DNA from: Stieleria varia
Lineage (GTDB): Bacteria; Planctomycetota; Planctomycetia; Pirellulales; Pirellulaceae
Assembly: GCF_038443385.1 (NCBI RefSeq)
Contig: NZ_CP151726.1
Coordinates: forward strand, 4,774,001-4,838,000
Direction of reading: 5' to 3'
Length of the DNA: 64,000 nucleotides
Under the pieces are notes generated by a model that was given only the letters and a program-made list of their open reading frames with translations, did not search any database and was not told where the DNA came from. The position numbers and the translations under genes were made by a program. Positions 43,639 through 52,407 of the stretch are shown here, piece after piece. The stretch's first letter is position 1, and each line of letters starts with the position of its first letter.

Positions 43639-46350
43639 TCATGCTTCTCTTGACAACACTTGTTTCAAAAAACGTCCGGTGGCGTTGTTTTTCATCGCTG
43701 CCAAAGATTCTGGCGTTCCACTTGCCAAAATGTTTCCACCCCCGACGCCACCCGTTGGACCCAAGTCGATCAACCAGTCGCAAGCAGCGAGTAAATCCAA
43801 ATCGTGTTCGATCACGATCACCGTGTTGCCAGCGTCGACCAGTCGTTGCAAGACAGTGATCAGGCGATCGATGTCGTGAAAGTGCAATCCGGTGGTGGGC
43901 TCGTCCAGCAAATACACGGTCTTGCCCGTTGAGACACGAGCCAGCTCCGTGCCAAGTTTGATCCGCTGTGCTTCGCCGCCGCTGAGCGTCGTGCTGCTTT
44001 GACCCAGATGCAAATACCCCAGCCCGACCGACTGCAGCGATTGACACAGCCGCAGAGCGGAGGGAACGTTTTCAAAAAACTCCGTCGCTTCGTCCACGGT
44101 CATGTCCAGGACATCAGCAACACTCGCACCTTTGAATCGTACCTGCAGCGTCTGTCGATTGAAGCGCCGCCCTCCACATCGTGGGCACGTCACGTAGAGG
44201 TCGCTCAAGAAATTCATCTCGATTTTTTGGACACCGTGACCTTTGCACAGGTCACAGCGACCAGCCGCAGAATTGAAACTGAAGCGGCTGGCAGTAAAAC
44301 CACGCGTTTTGGACTCGCGTGTCGCCGCGTAGACTTTGCGGATCTCGTCCAACAACCCGCTGTAAGTCGCCGGGCAGCTTCGTGGACTGCGTCCGATCGG
44401 AGCTTGATCGATCGGCACCAGTTTGTCGACGTGCTCGATTCCCGTCAGCTCTTGAAACTGTGTGACGCTGCTCGGTGTGATGGGCAACGGCTTGCCATGA
44501 TTCAGTTGGTACGCCAAAGCCGGGTAGAGCGTGTCGTTGATCAATGAACTCTTTCCGCTGCCCGAAACGCCACTGACACCGACGAAGCATCCCAGGGGAA
44601 AGGTCGCCGTCACGGATTTCAGATTGTGCGTCGTCACGCCGGAGAGCGTCAACGATTGGCCGCCGATCGTGCGCCGTTCGGCTGCACCGCCGACACGTTT
44701 CTTGCCGCTCAAATACTGACCGGTCAAACTATCTTTGTTCTTACGAACGGCCGCCGGAGTACCCGCGCAAACGACTTCACCGCCGTGGGTTCCTGCACCG
44801 GGGCCGATGTCGATCAAATGATCCGCCGCCATCATCGTGGCTTCGTCGTGTTCGACCACGACGACCGTGTTGCCTTGTTGCTGCAAGTCTCGCAGGCATC
44901 CGATCAACCGATCGTGGTCCGCTGGATGCAAGCCGATCGACGGTTCGTCCAAGACATAGCAAACGCCAACCAGTCCGCTGCCGATACTCGTCGCCAATCG
45001 AACGCGTTGTAGTTCACCGCCACTGAGCGTGTCGGCGCCGCGTGAGAGACTCAGATACGACACTCCGACGCGTTTGAGGAACTCCAGTCGTCGCAAGACT
45101 TCGCGACAAATCGGCTCGGCTACCATTTTATGCAGCGCAGAAAGTTCACTTTCGATGCCAGCGATCCAATGCGCCGCGTCATCCAGTGGCATGTCGACCA
45201 GAGTCGCGATGTTGGTGTCGGCGATGGTGACCTGTAGAGCTTCCTTGCGCAGCCGTCCGCCATCGCAGGTCGTGCAAGTTACCCATGTCGGGTTGCCTTC
45301 CGCGTCCTCAGCGGGGACTTCCCCCAGGCCTTCGCATGTCGGGCACATCCCGTACGGGCTGTTGAAGCTAAATGTACGCGGCTCGATTTCTTCGACACTG
45401 CTGCCACACTCGACGCAGGCCATGGCGGTGCTGTAGATCTTGTGGGTCCACTGCTCGTCGTCTTGCAGAACAAGTGTGGAGAGCAGTCCGCTGCCCAGTC
45501 GCAGGGCCAGGGCCACTGACTCGGCCAAACGCGTCTCGATACCTTCGCGCATGACGAGTCGATCCACGACGGCTTCGATCGTGTGATTCGCTCTCGGGGC
45601 CAACTCAGGAACATCCTCCAACGCGTAGATCTCGCCATCGACGCGAACGCGAACCAAACCTGCGGTTTGGATCGACAACAGGACTTCGCGATGCACACCC
45701 TTTCGCCCGCGAACCAACGGCGCCATCAGGACGAACTTGGTTCCTTCGGGCAATCCCAACAGGGAGGCTTCGATCGCATCGGCTGTCTGCTGGGCGATCG
45801 CCGCGCCACACTTGCCACAATGTGGCACGCCGACACGAGCAAACAGCAGACGCAGGTAGTCATAGATCTCGGTGACCGTGGCGACGGTGCTGCGCCCGCT
45901 GGTCGAACCGGGTTTCTGGTCGATCGCCAGCGTCGGGGCCAATCCGTCGATGGAATCGACATCGGGGCGGGGCATTTGATCAAGGAATTGGCGGGCGTAA
46001 GCAGACAGGCTGTCGATGTACTGCCGCTGGCCTTCGGCGAAAAGCGTGTCGAACGCAAGTGAACTCTTGCCGCTGCCCGAGACTCCTGTGATCACGGTCA
46101 TGGCGTTGCGAGGAATGTCGACATCGATTCCTTTCAAATTATGTACCCGGGCATTGCGAATGCGGATCACGCCGCCCTTGTTGGCTGTTTTGCGAGGCGT
46201 ACGTGCTTTTTGTCCGCCATTTCGCGACGACGGCTGGCTTTTGCGGTTAGACGATGGCGATGCAGGAGCCACGGATTTGGGGGCCTTGATGGGGGAGACA
46301 CGTCGTGGTGCTTTGCTTCGTCGCCCGGCAGGGGGTAACTTGCCCAGCAT
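43639..46350 (-). CDS. uvrA: Excinuclease ABC subunit A, shortened form
   Basis: The product has 903 residues from the ATG at 46350; the frame is open to 46437. A Lys/Arg/Pro/Ser-rich disordered head of about 58 residues precedes the conserved start VIRIRNARVHNLKGIDVDIP. Both ABC modules are complete: Walker A GVSGSGKSSL twice, signatures DTLSGGELQRVRLA and TTLSGGEAQRIKLG, and Walker B YVLDEPSIGLH and YLLDEPTTGLH. The UvrB-binding region (PHCGKCGAAIAQQTADAIEA) and the zinc fingers CVECG...CPTCEG and CDLCKG...CPRCGG are present. Between CPTCEGLG and CTTCDGGRLRKEA only about 20 residues remain, where E. coli UvrA carries the roughly 110-residue insertion domain. It recognises lesions with UvrB; the missing domain may change DNA grip. 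Confidence 0.93.
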   Translation of the reverse strand: MLGKLPPAGRRSKAPRRVSPIKAPKSVAPASPSSNRKSQPSSRNGGQKARTPRKTANKGGVIRIRNARVHNLKGIDVDIPRNAMTVITGVSGSGKSSLAFDTLFAEGQRQYIDSLSAYARQFLDQMPRPDVDSIDGLAPTLAIDQKPGSTSGRSTVATVTEIYDYLRLLFARVGVPHCGKCGAAIAQQTADAIEASLLGLPEGTKFVLMAPLVRGRKGVHREVLLSIQTAGLVRVRVDGEIYALEDVPELAPRANHTIEAVVDRLVMREGIETRLAESVALALRLGSGLLSTLVLQDDEQWTHKIYSTAMACVECGSSVEEIEPRTFSFNSPYGMCPTCEGLGEVPAEDAEGNPTWVTCTTCDGGRLRKEALQVTIADTNIATLVDMPLDDAAHWIAGIESELSALHKMVAEPICREVLRRLEFLKRVGVSYLSLSRGADTLSGGELQRVRLATSIGSGLVGVCYVLDEPSIGLHPADHDRLIGCLRDLQQQGNTVVVVEHDEATMMAADHLIDIGPGAGTHGGEVVCAGTPAAVRKNKDSLTGQYLSGKKRVGGAAERRTIGGQSLTLSGVTTHNLKSVTATFPLGCFVGVSGVSGSGKSSLINDTLYPALAYQLNHGKPLPITPSSVTQFQELTGIEHVDKLVPIDQAPIGRSPRSCPATYSGLLDEIRKVYAATRESKTRGFTASRFSFNSAAGRCDLCKGHGVQKIEMNFLSDLYVTCPRCGGRRFNRQTLQVRFKGASVADVLDMTVDEATEFFENVPSALRLCQSLQSVGLGYLHLGQSSTTLSGGEAQRIKLGTELARVSTGKTVYLLDEPTTGLHFHDIDRLITVLQRLVDAGNTVIVIEHDLDLLAACDWLIDLGPTGGVGGGNILASGTPESLAAMKNNATGRFLKQVLSREA

Positions 46351-46475
46351 ACAAGCGGCAATTGATGTGGGAGATCGGGCGTCAGGCGGGTAACATAAAA
46401 GCTTTCCGTGCCAGGAATCGGCGCGGCAGCAATTCATGAGGCATTGTTAGGCATTCGGACAGTCAAAGATACTAG

Positions 46476-46600
46476 TGCATCGTCCAGTCTTGGAACGTGG
46501 GTTTGATAAATGAGCCGTTTTGGCGTTAGCCACGGTTTTCGCGACTCAACCGTGGCTAACGCCAAAACGGCTAACCCCAAAATCAATACTGGACGATGCA
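46476..46600. mobile_element. MITE-like element, TGCATCGTCCAGT ends (family A), complete
   Basis: The 125 bp element has 13-bp perfect terminal repeats (TGCATCGTCCAGT and ACTGGACGATGCA) and flanking CTAG duplications at 46472-46475 and 46601-46604. The interior is a long palindrome (GAGCCGTTTTGGCGTTAGCC and its complement). It has no coding capacity. It is the same family as 39739-39965 and the truncated copy near 15864. Confidence 0.82.
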
Positions 46601-46602
46601 CT

Positions 46603-46664
46603 AGCACGAAGCGCAAGCGAGTGAATTTGGCGACTCACTTGCTCACTCGCTTGCGCTTCGTGCT
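46603..46664. repeat. Perfect 22-bp inverted repeat upstream of dgt
   Basis: The arms at 46603-46624 and 46643-46664 (AGCACGAAGCGCAAGCGAGT with its complement) pair perfectly around an 18 nt loop. The left arm starts inside the CTAG of the adjacent MITE. The structure may end uvrA-region antisense transcripts, or it may be another short mobile repeat. Confidence 0.6.
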
Positions 46665-46764
46665 GGTATGTTCCGCTTTACAGCGTTGTCCATCGGAGGC
46701 AGCCGCCGAAGTATTGCAAATCGCGAAGGTTCATTTCTTTACATCTCGGACAACTTGATCGGAC

Positions 46765-47907
46765 ATGCTGGATACGCGTCGATACGACGATCGCGAACAC
46801 TTGCTGCTGGCATCCTTTGCCATGAACAGTCGAGACACGGCTGGACGAATCTACGCCGAACCGACCCACGAGTATCGCGGTCCGTTCGTCCGTGACCGCG
46901 ACCGAATCTTGCATAGCAGTGCGTTCCGACGCTTATCGGGCAAGATGCAAGTGTTTACCGGTGAGATGGGGATCTATCACCGAACACGATTGACGCACAC
47001 CTTTGAAGTCGCATCGGTGGCCCGCACGATGGCGCGAGTGCTGCGGCTGAACGAAGATCTTACCGAAGCCTTGGCGTTGATGCATGACATCGGTCACCCT
47101 CCCTACGGCCACTGCGGCGAAGACGCGTTGAGCGAGTGCATGAGAGACGTCGGCGGATTTTCGCACAATGAGTTCGCATTGGTAATCGTTCAAGAATTAG
47201 AGCAACGATATTCAGGGTTTCCAGGACTGAATCTGTCGGTGGAGACGTTGGGTGGACAAGACGTCCGGGCGCACAAGGAAGAAGCCAAGGTGGGGCGCTC
47301 GCCGTTGTTGGAGGTCCAAGTCGTCGACGCTGCGGATTCGATCGCGTACGACGCGCACGACGTCGATGATGCTCTGCAAATGGGGCTGCTGTCGCTGGAT
47401 GAACTTTCTGAACTCGCCATCATCCGCCGTGCTCTCGCTGCCGTCAGTGAGCGATGGGGAGTCAACCGATCTCGCGAACAACGGCAATTGTTGGTCAGGC
47501 AGTTGATCGAACTGCAGGTAACAGACTTTGTCGATCAAGCCACTGAGTTGCTGGTGGAGTATCAAGGTCAAACGGCATCAGAAGTCCGCGACGCCGGCGT
47601 GCGTCCCGACCACAGTCCGATATTGGCCGCCGAACGCAAAGAACTGGAGTCGTTCTTGTTCGATGCCGTTTATCGACATCCCAGGCTCATCCCGGTCCGA
47701 CGCTCCGCGTATCATCGATTGCAGGACATGTACGCCGTCCTGGTGAAACGCCCCGAACGATTGCCGCTACGTTTCCGCCGCCGGGCAGAAACGCGACCGG
47801 TGGAAAAGGTTGCCGGAGAATACCTCGCCGGCATGACCGACGACTTTTGCGATGCCCAGTCACGCTACGCCACCGACAACAACAGCGGCCCACTGGCCGA
47901 CTGGTAG
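46765..47907 (+). CDS. dgt: dGTPase-like HD-domain phosphohydrolase
   Basis: The product has 380 residues. The HD metal site is spread over HRTRLTHTFEVASVARTMAR (first His), LALMHDIGHPPYGHCGEDAL (His-Asp) and VVDAADSIAYDAHDVDDALQ (last Asp). The N-terminal arginine-rich RGPFVRDRDRILHSSAFRRL is the nucleotide-binding stretch of the family. This is the deoxyguanosinetriphosphate triphosphohydrolase-like group, which cleaves dNTPs to nucleoside and triphosphate. It is nearer the short (about 380 residue) type 2 forms than E. coli Dgt (505). The substrate range is not inferable. It ends 3 bp before a perfect 25-bp palindrome. Confidence 0.92.
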   Translation: MLDTRRYDDREHLLLASFAMNSRDTAGRIYAEPTHEYRGPFVRDRDRILHSSAFRRLSGKMQVFTGEMGIYHRTRLTHTFEVASVARTMARVLRLNEDLTEALALMHDIGHPPYGHCGEDALSECMRDVGGFSHNEFALVIVQELEQRYSGFPGLNLSVETLGGQDVRAHKEEAKVGRSPLLEVQVVDAADSIAYDAHDVDDALQMGLLSLDELSELAIIRRALAAVSERWGVNRSREQRQLLVRQLIELQVTDFVDQATELLVEYQGQTASEVRDAGVRPDHSPILAAERKELESFLFDAVYRHPRLIPVRRSAYHRLQDMYAVLVKRPERLPLRFRRRAETRPVEKVAGEYLAGMTDDFCDAQSRYATDNNSGPLADW

Positions 47908-47910
47908 CAC

Positions 47911-47970
47911 GTACGTCAGGCTTTCTAGCCTGACATCGCGTATTGTGTCAGGCTAGAAAGCCTGACGTAC
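47911..47970. terminator. Symmetric 25-bp stem-loop between convergent genes
   Basis: GTACGTCAGGCTTTCTAGCC and following bases (47911-47935) pair perfectly with 47946-47970 around a 10 nt loop. It sits exactly between the ends of dgt and the propeller gene, so it may act as a bidirectional terminator. The same sequence recurs near 55948-55969 and 59662-59782, so it is a repeated (REP-like) element. Confidence 0.6.
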
Positions 47971-47974
47971 TCTG

Positions 47975-49291
47975 TTACTTTCCAAAGCAGTACAGACGGT
48001 TGCGAGTTCGCAGCAGCAGATTGTCGCCTGCGGGGACCGGGCTGGAGACGGTTGTTGGGTCCGAGTCTGTAACCACATTCGTGGCCACGACGGTCGGTTG
48101 AGCACTTGAGAGTGGTCCGATCACGTACACGGCGGCGTCTTCGCCCGTGACGTACAAGTGATCGCCGGCAACGAGTGGCGAACTGCTGAACGACTTGCGG
48201 GATTTAGGAATCTGAACTTCCCAAATCGTCTTTCCTGTCTCGTTGTCCAAGCATGCCACCAGTCCCCGCATCTGCTTGTCATCGGAGACAACATAAACGC
48301 GTCCGTCGTGCGCCGCAGGTGTGGGAACGTCGCTGCCCAAGTCATCGCGGAACCACGCGATCGCTGCTTTGCCCTTTCCGTTGGCGAGTTCACTGATGCG
48401 GACTGCCGTGAGTGACTGTCCACGCTGGTAGGGGCAAACGACGATACCGTTGTGAGCGACGGGCGACGAAATCGATCGCTCACGCGTTCTTTCCTCGGGA
48501 TTGAACCCACCTAGACGTGCCAACTCCTTGCCGCTTTTGGCATCGTTCAAAGTGAGGTGGTCTGCACCCATCACAGCGATGCCGGGCAACCCGTTGATGG
48601 TGACATTCACCGGCGTCGTATAGCTTTGTGCGGACTCCTCGGGAGCCAATACCTTGCGTTCGGTTTTCCAAAGCTGCTTGCCAGTCGTTTTTTCAAAGGC
48701 AACCAGATAGCTCGGTCCGGTTTGCATCACCGCAACGACCACCGCGTTGTCGGTCAGCAGTGGGGAGGTTCCCAAGTCCCACCACAGGGAGTCTTCTCCG
48801 AACTCTTTTTGCAAGTTGATTTGCCACTGGATCTCGCCAGCGAGCGAAACGCAGGCGAGGTCGCCGCTGCGGAAATAAGCGTAGACGGATTCGCCGTCGG
48901 TGACCGGGGACGGATTCGCGCCGCTGCCTTTCTGGTGTTTTCCGCCGGCGTCGCCACCGAGTTCAACTTGCCAATCGAGTTTGCCAGTCTTGACATCGAC
49001 GGCCAGCAAGTGGTTCTTTTCATCTGCACCTGCGGTCAAGAATGCTTTGCCGCCAGCCACGACGGGCGTGCTGCCGCCCCTACCTGGCAACTCAAGTCTC
49101 CATTTGGTGCCGTTGGTCTCGCTCCAGACAGTAGGAAACGAATCGCCGGGGGCGAACCCGTTTTGCTCTGGCCCACGCCATTGTGGCCAACTGGCGACAT
49201 CGGCTGCCGAGGAAATCCCTGACGCATAGAGCGAGAAAATCACAAGGATGGCCGCAGTGCAGGACTGCGCGAGAGAAAATTGAGTTCGCAT
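47975..49291 (-). CDS. Secreted PQQ-type beta-propeller protein
   Basis: The product has 438 residues from the ATG at 49291, which gives a signal peptide (CTAAILVIFSLYASGISSA). The longer frame upstream has no conserved content. The mature part opens WPQWRGPEQNGFAPGDSFPT and contains PQQ/WD-like blades with Gly-Lys-x-x-Trp turns (LLAVDVKTGKLDWQVEL, LVAFEKTTGKQLWKTERK, LDNETGKTIWEVQI). This is the typical planctomycete PQQ-binding-like repeat (outer membrane BamB-like) fold, without PQQ dehydrogenase catalytic residues. It is probably a periplasmic scaffold or sugar-binding protein. It diverges from the TPR gene upstream. Confidence 0.85.
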   Translation of the reverse strand: MRTQFSLAQSCTAAILVIFSLYASGISSAADVASWPQWRGPEQNGFAPGDSFPTVWSETNGTKWRLELPGRGGSTPVVAGGKAFLTAGADEKNHLLAVDVKTGKLDWQVELGGDAGGKHQKGSGANPSPVTDGESVYAYFRSGDLACVSLAGEIQWQINLQKEFGEDSLWWDLGTSPLLTDNAVVVAVMQTGPSYLVAFEKTTGKQLWKTERKVLAPEESAQSYTTPVNVTINGLPGIAVMGADHLTLNDAKSGKELARLGGFNPEERTRERSISSPVAHNGIVVCPYQRGQSLTAVRISELANGKGKAAIAWFRDDLGSDVPTPAAHDGRVYVVSDDKQMRGLVACLDNETGKTIWEVQIPKSRKSFSSSPLVAGDHLYVTGEDAAVYVIGPLSSAQPTVVATNVVTDSDPTTVSSPVPAGDNLLLRTRNRLYCFGK

Positions 49292-49460
49292 GATCGATCG
49301 CTCCGCGTCGGTGAAGGTGAGCATTTTGAGGGGTGGACGGCGTCGAGGGGAGTATTTTGCGTGGACGCTCTGATAGAATTCTACAATGTCTTGCGGGCCT
49401 TGGGTCCAGGGCAGATTTCCGTTGCGATCCTCATCAGAACGCCATTTGCGTGTGTACCCC

Positions 49461-52343
49461 ATGATTCGCCCACTCACTAGCCTGCTGATCCCACCGCCGC
49501 CTTGCGATTCGGTACGACTCGCCTCGGCGAATCAACCTTGGGGCGACTTCGCATCGTCTGATGACACATTGGGTGCTGGATGGGCAGGAAACCGAGTCCT
49601 GGTCGTTCTGGTCTTTTTCGGCTGGATGTTTCTGAGCTTGGCGGTCGGATTGACGCACGTTTCCGCACAGGAATCTCAATCGGAGCCAGATCCCGCGGAA
49701 ACTGGTTCGCCATCGCAATCCGATCCGGTCACGGCAGAGAACCTGGCAAAAGACGACTATGCGAGCCGACAACGAGCGACGATGCAACTTTGGCGCGACC
49801 GCGAACACCGTCGTCAGGAAGTTCAGGACGCTTCGCGGCATCCTGACCCAGAGGTCGCTCAGCGGGCCAACTGGATTCTGCGACAGTGGCGGCGAGGAGC
49901 AGTGTTTGGCAGCCCCATCCCCATCGAAGAACTCGACGACGCCTTTACATTGCAACGAGTGCTCGACGCTGGCGAATTCCGGGCCGTTCAGGCGGCCGTG
50001 GAAGAGTCCGCCGGAACGGTCGATTACGACCAGATCAAAAAACAAGTCGCTAAGTTGCTTTCTCTGCGTTTTCCCTTTTACGCCAAGCATGCGGTCGATA
50101 GAGACAACGCGATGCAACTTCTCGAGTTGGTCAACGCCGTTTGTGTGAATCAAGAACTGGCGGTTTGCCGAATTTCGATAATGCAGATGCTGGGCGTGCC
50201 CATCAACGATGACAATCTGCTGCCTCAAACCGCCAACGCGTGGAGTGAAGCGGAAAAACGAATTTCGTTGGTCCAAATCCACTGCCTGTTGGGCCAGCAC
50301 GACCAAGCCTTGCCGATCGCGGTGGACGCCGATGATCGTGAACTGAAACGAGTGGTCCGCATGTTGATGGGCCAGTGGCAAGAATTGGCCGCGGACAGCA
50401 AACAGGATGCGGAGAACGCCGATGAAATCAACTCCCAAGTGCTCCATTGGGCTTGGACGCTCGTCGCAGCGGATCGATCCAACAATGACTCTCTTGCGGA
50501 CGAAGCATGCCAAATGCTTGCCGTCCGTCAGCCCAACGAGTCCTTTCAAACAACAACGATTCGCTGGAAAGCACTCGCGTTGCACGGACGCATTGACGAA
50601 GCTCTTGCTTTATTACGAGAAATCGACCCCAACGATTGTGCGAGCGTCGCTCTCGCTGCATCCCGCCCGTCCACTGCGATGGACGTGTTGGGGTACCCCT
50701 ATTCGGAATTGGATGCCAACCTGGACCAATGGCTGACCGATGCGATCGTCGATCAAGTCACCTCGGGTGAAACCAAAATCTCACCCGCGGTCGATTCGAT
50801 GATGACTCTGATCGGAGTGCTACTGAATATCGGACGCACCACAGACGCTTGGATGATCTGCGAGCGTCTCAATCGCCCTGATCTGACCATCGGCATGAGC
50901 AACGAGTCGATGCGTGACCGGCTGCTGCGTTCCCTACTCAGCACGCCACGTACGGACTGGGTCGCCAAACTTGCGGCTGTTCCCGGCGATCGAGTGACCA
51001 GTTTCGCGTCACGCTGGTGGGTGGCCGAATCGCTCGGTGTCGACGAAGAAACCCTGCGTGTCTTGCTTGATGTCGTCGGGTCGCTCTTTCCCACGCGAGA
51101 ATACCCCGATCGATTTTCGATGGTTTGCCAGTTGATTGCCGGTGAGTTGCCCGAAGGATTCGATGCCGACCGAGACTTTGAGCGAATCTACGAACGACTT
51201 TCCGACGCTCGTCGCTTGCAACCCATCCAAGGACGCATCATTCGTAATAGCGTTCGCATGAATCAGCACATTGTCGACATGTTCTCTGCCCAACAACAGT
51301 TTGACATCGCACGTCGTGCTTTGCTGACCATGGTGGCCGCTGGCGATATCGAAGCCGCACAGAAACTTGCCGAGATCGAACTGCAACGAGGAAACCACGA
51401 GGCCGCCGAGCAGCTTTTTGACAAAGTTTGGCAGCTCGCGACGCGTCCAGATGTTCAATCCGGGATATCCGTCAGCACCGAGAAACCGCTTGCGGCGACC
51501 AAAGCGTTGGTGGGGCAGTGGATTTTGGCAAAGCGTGCCGGCGACACCGAAGCTGCCGAGCGGTTGCTGCGTCAATTGCGTTTGACCCTGTGTTCACCGT
51601 CGACCGATTTGCGAAATCAGATTGCAGAGTACTTGCGAGACCAAGACGAATCGGCGCTAGCCAGCGAAGTCCTGGAGACGTTGGTGAGCATCACCGCCTT
51701 TGGCTCCTCAGAGGCCACTGAGTTTTATGACGTTGCCCGCAACTACTCCGCAGCCATCCACGACACGGATGTGGCCAAGGCTGCAAGTTGGTTCGACTTG
51801 GCAGTCGGTGGAACGCTGGAAACCACCAACTATCGAGCCACGGCTTACATCTCGCTGCCATTGTTCGTTCGCCGTTGGATGCTGGAATCCGCGATCAAGG
51901 ATGCTGATGCGGAAGCCGCCAAGAGGCACATCGAGCGGATCGAGTTGCTGGACCCATTGAACATCGATTTTGCCGAACGTTTGCTGCCCGAACTCAGGGA
52001 AGCGTCCCTGGGAGATCTGGCCGACGAAGTCTTCGATCGATTGATGGATCGTGGTTTGGAATACGTCAAGGTGTATGCCCAAGACGCGACGACGCTCAAT
52101 AATTTGGCCTGGTCCGCAGCGATGAACAAACGGCGACTGGATGAAGCCCTCGAGTTGTCCCAACGATCGGTTTACTGGGAACCAGACAGCGCGATCTATC
52201 GCGACACGCTGGCTGAAATCCTGTTCTCGATGGGACGTTCGGAGGAAGCGTTGTTGATCGAGCAAGCCTGTTTGCTGGACGACCCAGAGGATTGGCATTT
52301 CCACACGCAAGTCGAAAAATACCGAGCCGCGATCAAAGATTGA
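49461..52343 (+). CDS. Large TPR/HEAT-like envelope protein
   Basis: The product has 960 residues from the ATG at 49461; the frame also opens at 49386. A hydrophobic signal or anchor lies at about 44-68 (VLVVLVFFGWMFLSLAVGLT), ending HVSAQE. The rest is alpha-helical: an N-terminal HEAT-like unit (DYASRQRATMQLWRDREHRR) and then irregular TPR helices to the end. The best TPRs are LNNLAWSAAMNKRRLDEALE and YRDTLAEILFSMGRSEEALL at the C-terminus. There is no enzyme domain. It is on the same strand as trmK, 64 bp ahead of it. The function is unknown; it may be a periplasmic scaffold. Confidence 0.8.
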   Translation: MIRPLTSLLIPPPPCDSVRLASANQPWGDFASSDDTLGAGWAGNRVLVVLVFFGWMFLSLAVGLTHVSAQESQSEPDPAETGSPSQSDPVTAENLAKDDYASRQRATMQLWRDREHRRQEVQDASRHPDPEVAQRANWILRQWRRGAVFGSPIPIEELDDAFTLQRVLDAGEFRAVQAAVEESAGTVDYDQIKKQVAKLLSLRFPFYAKHAVDRDNAMQLLELVNAVCVNQELAVCRISIMQMLGVPINDDNLLPQTANAWSEAEKRISLVQIHCLLGQHDQALPIAVDADDRELKRVVRMLMGQWQELAADSKQDAENADEINSQVLHWAWTLVAADRSNNDSLADEACQMLAVRQPNESFQTTTIRWKALALHGRIDEALALLREIDPNDCASVALAASRPSTAMDVLGYPYSELDANLDQWLTDAIVDQVTSGETKISPAVDSMMTLIGVLLNIGRTTDAWMICERLNRPDLTIGMSNESMRDRLLRSLLSTPRTDWVAKLAAVPGDRVTSFASRWWVAESLGVDEETLRVLLDVVGSLFPTREYPDRFSMVCQLIAGELPEGFDADRDFERIYERLSDARRLQPIQGRIIRNSVRMNQHIVDMFSAQQQFDIARRALLTMVAAGDIEAAQKLAEIELQRGNHEAAEQLFDKVWQLATRPDVQSGISVSTEKPLAATKALVGQWILAKRAGDTEAAERLLRQLRLTLCSPSTDLRNQIAEYLRDQDESALASEVLETLVSITAFGSSEATEFYDVARNYSAAIHDTDVAKAASWFDLAVGGTLETTNYRATAYISLPLFVRRWMLESAIKDADAEAAKRHIERIELLDPLNIDFAERLLPELREASLGDLADEVFDRLMDRGLEYVKVYAQDATTLNNLAWSAAMNKRRLDEALELSQRSVYWEPDSAIYRDTLAEILFSMGRSEEALLIEQACLLDDPEDWHFHTQVEKYRAAIKD

Positions 52344-52407
52344 TAGACTCCATCTAGCGAGTCTCGCTGGTTGATCAGCACCAGTGCACCATCGCGAGGA
52401 TTTAACA

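Larger units (their letters stand above)
46351..46764. other. Divergent uvrA-dgt spacer with repeats
   Basis: The 414 bp spacer contains a complete family A MITE (46476-46600). Directly after it lies a perfect 22-bp inverted repeat (AGCACGAAGCGCAAGCGAGT and its complement). About 100 bp of unique sequence precede the dgt start and must contain its promoter; GGA-type ribosome binding signals are weak. Confidence 0.5.

Noticed and set aside
46434-46616. Small minus-strand frame upstream of uvrA (and its twin at 15763-15957)
   Set aside because: Both translate the palindromic interior of family A MITEs; there is no start context or conservation beyond the repeat.
49434-50585. 383-residue minus-strand frame opposite the TPR gene
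   Set aside because: It is antisense to a well-supported gene and lacks any recognisable domain or signal.
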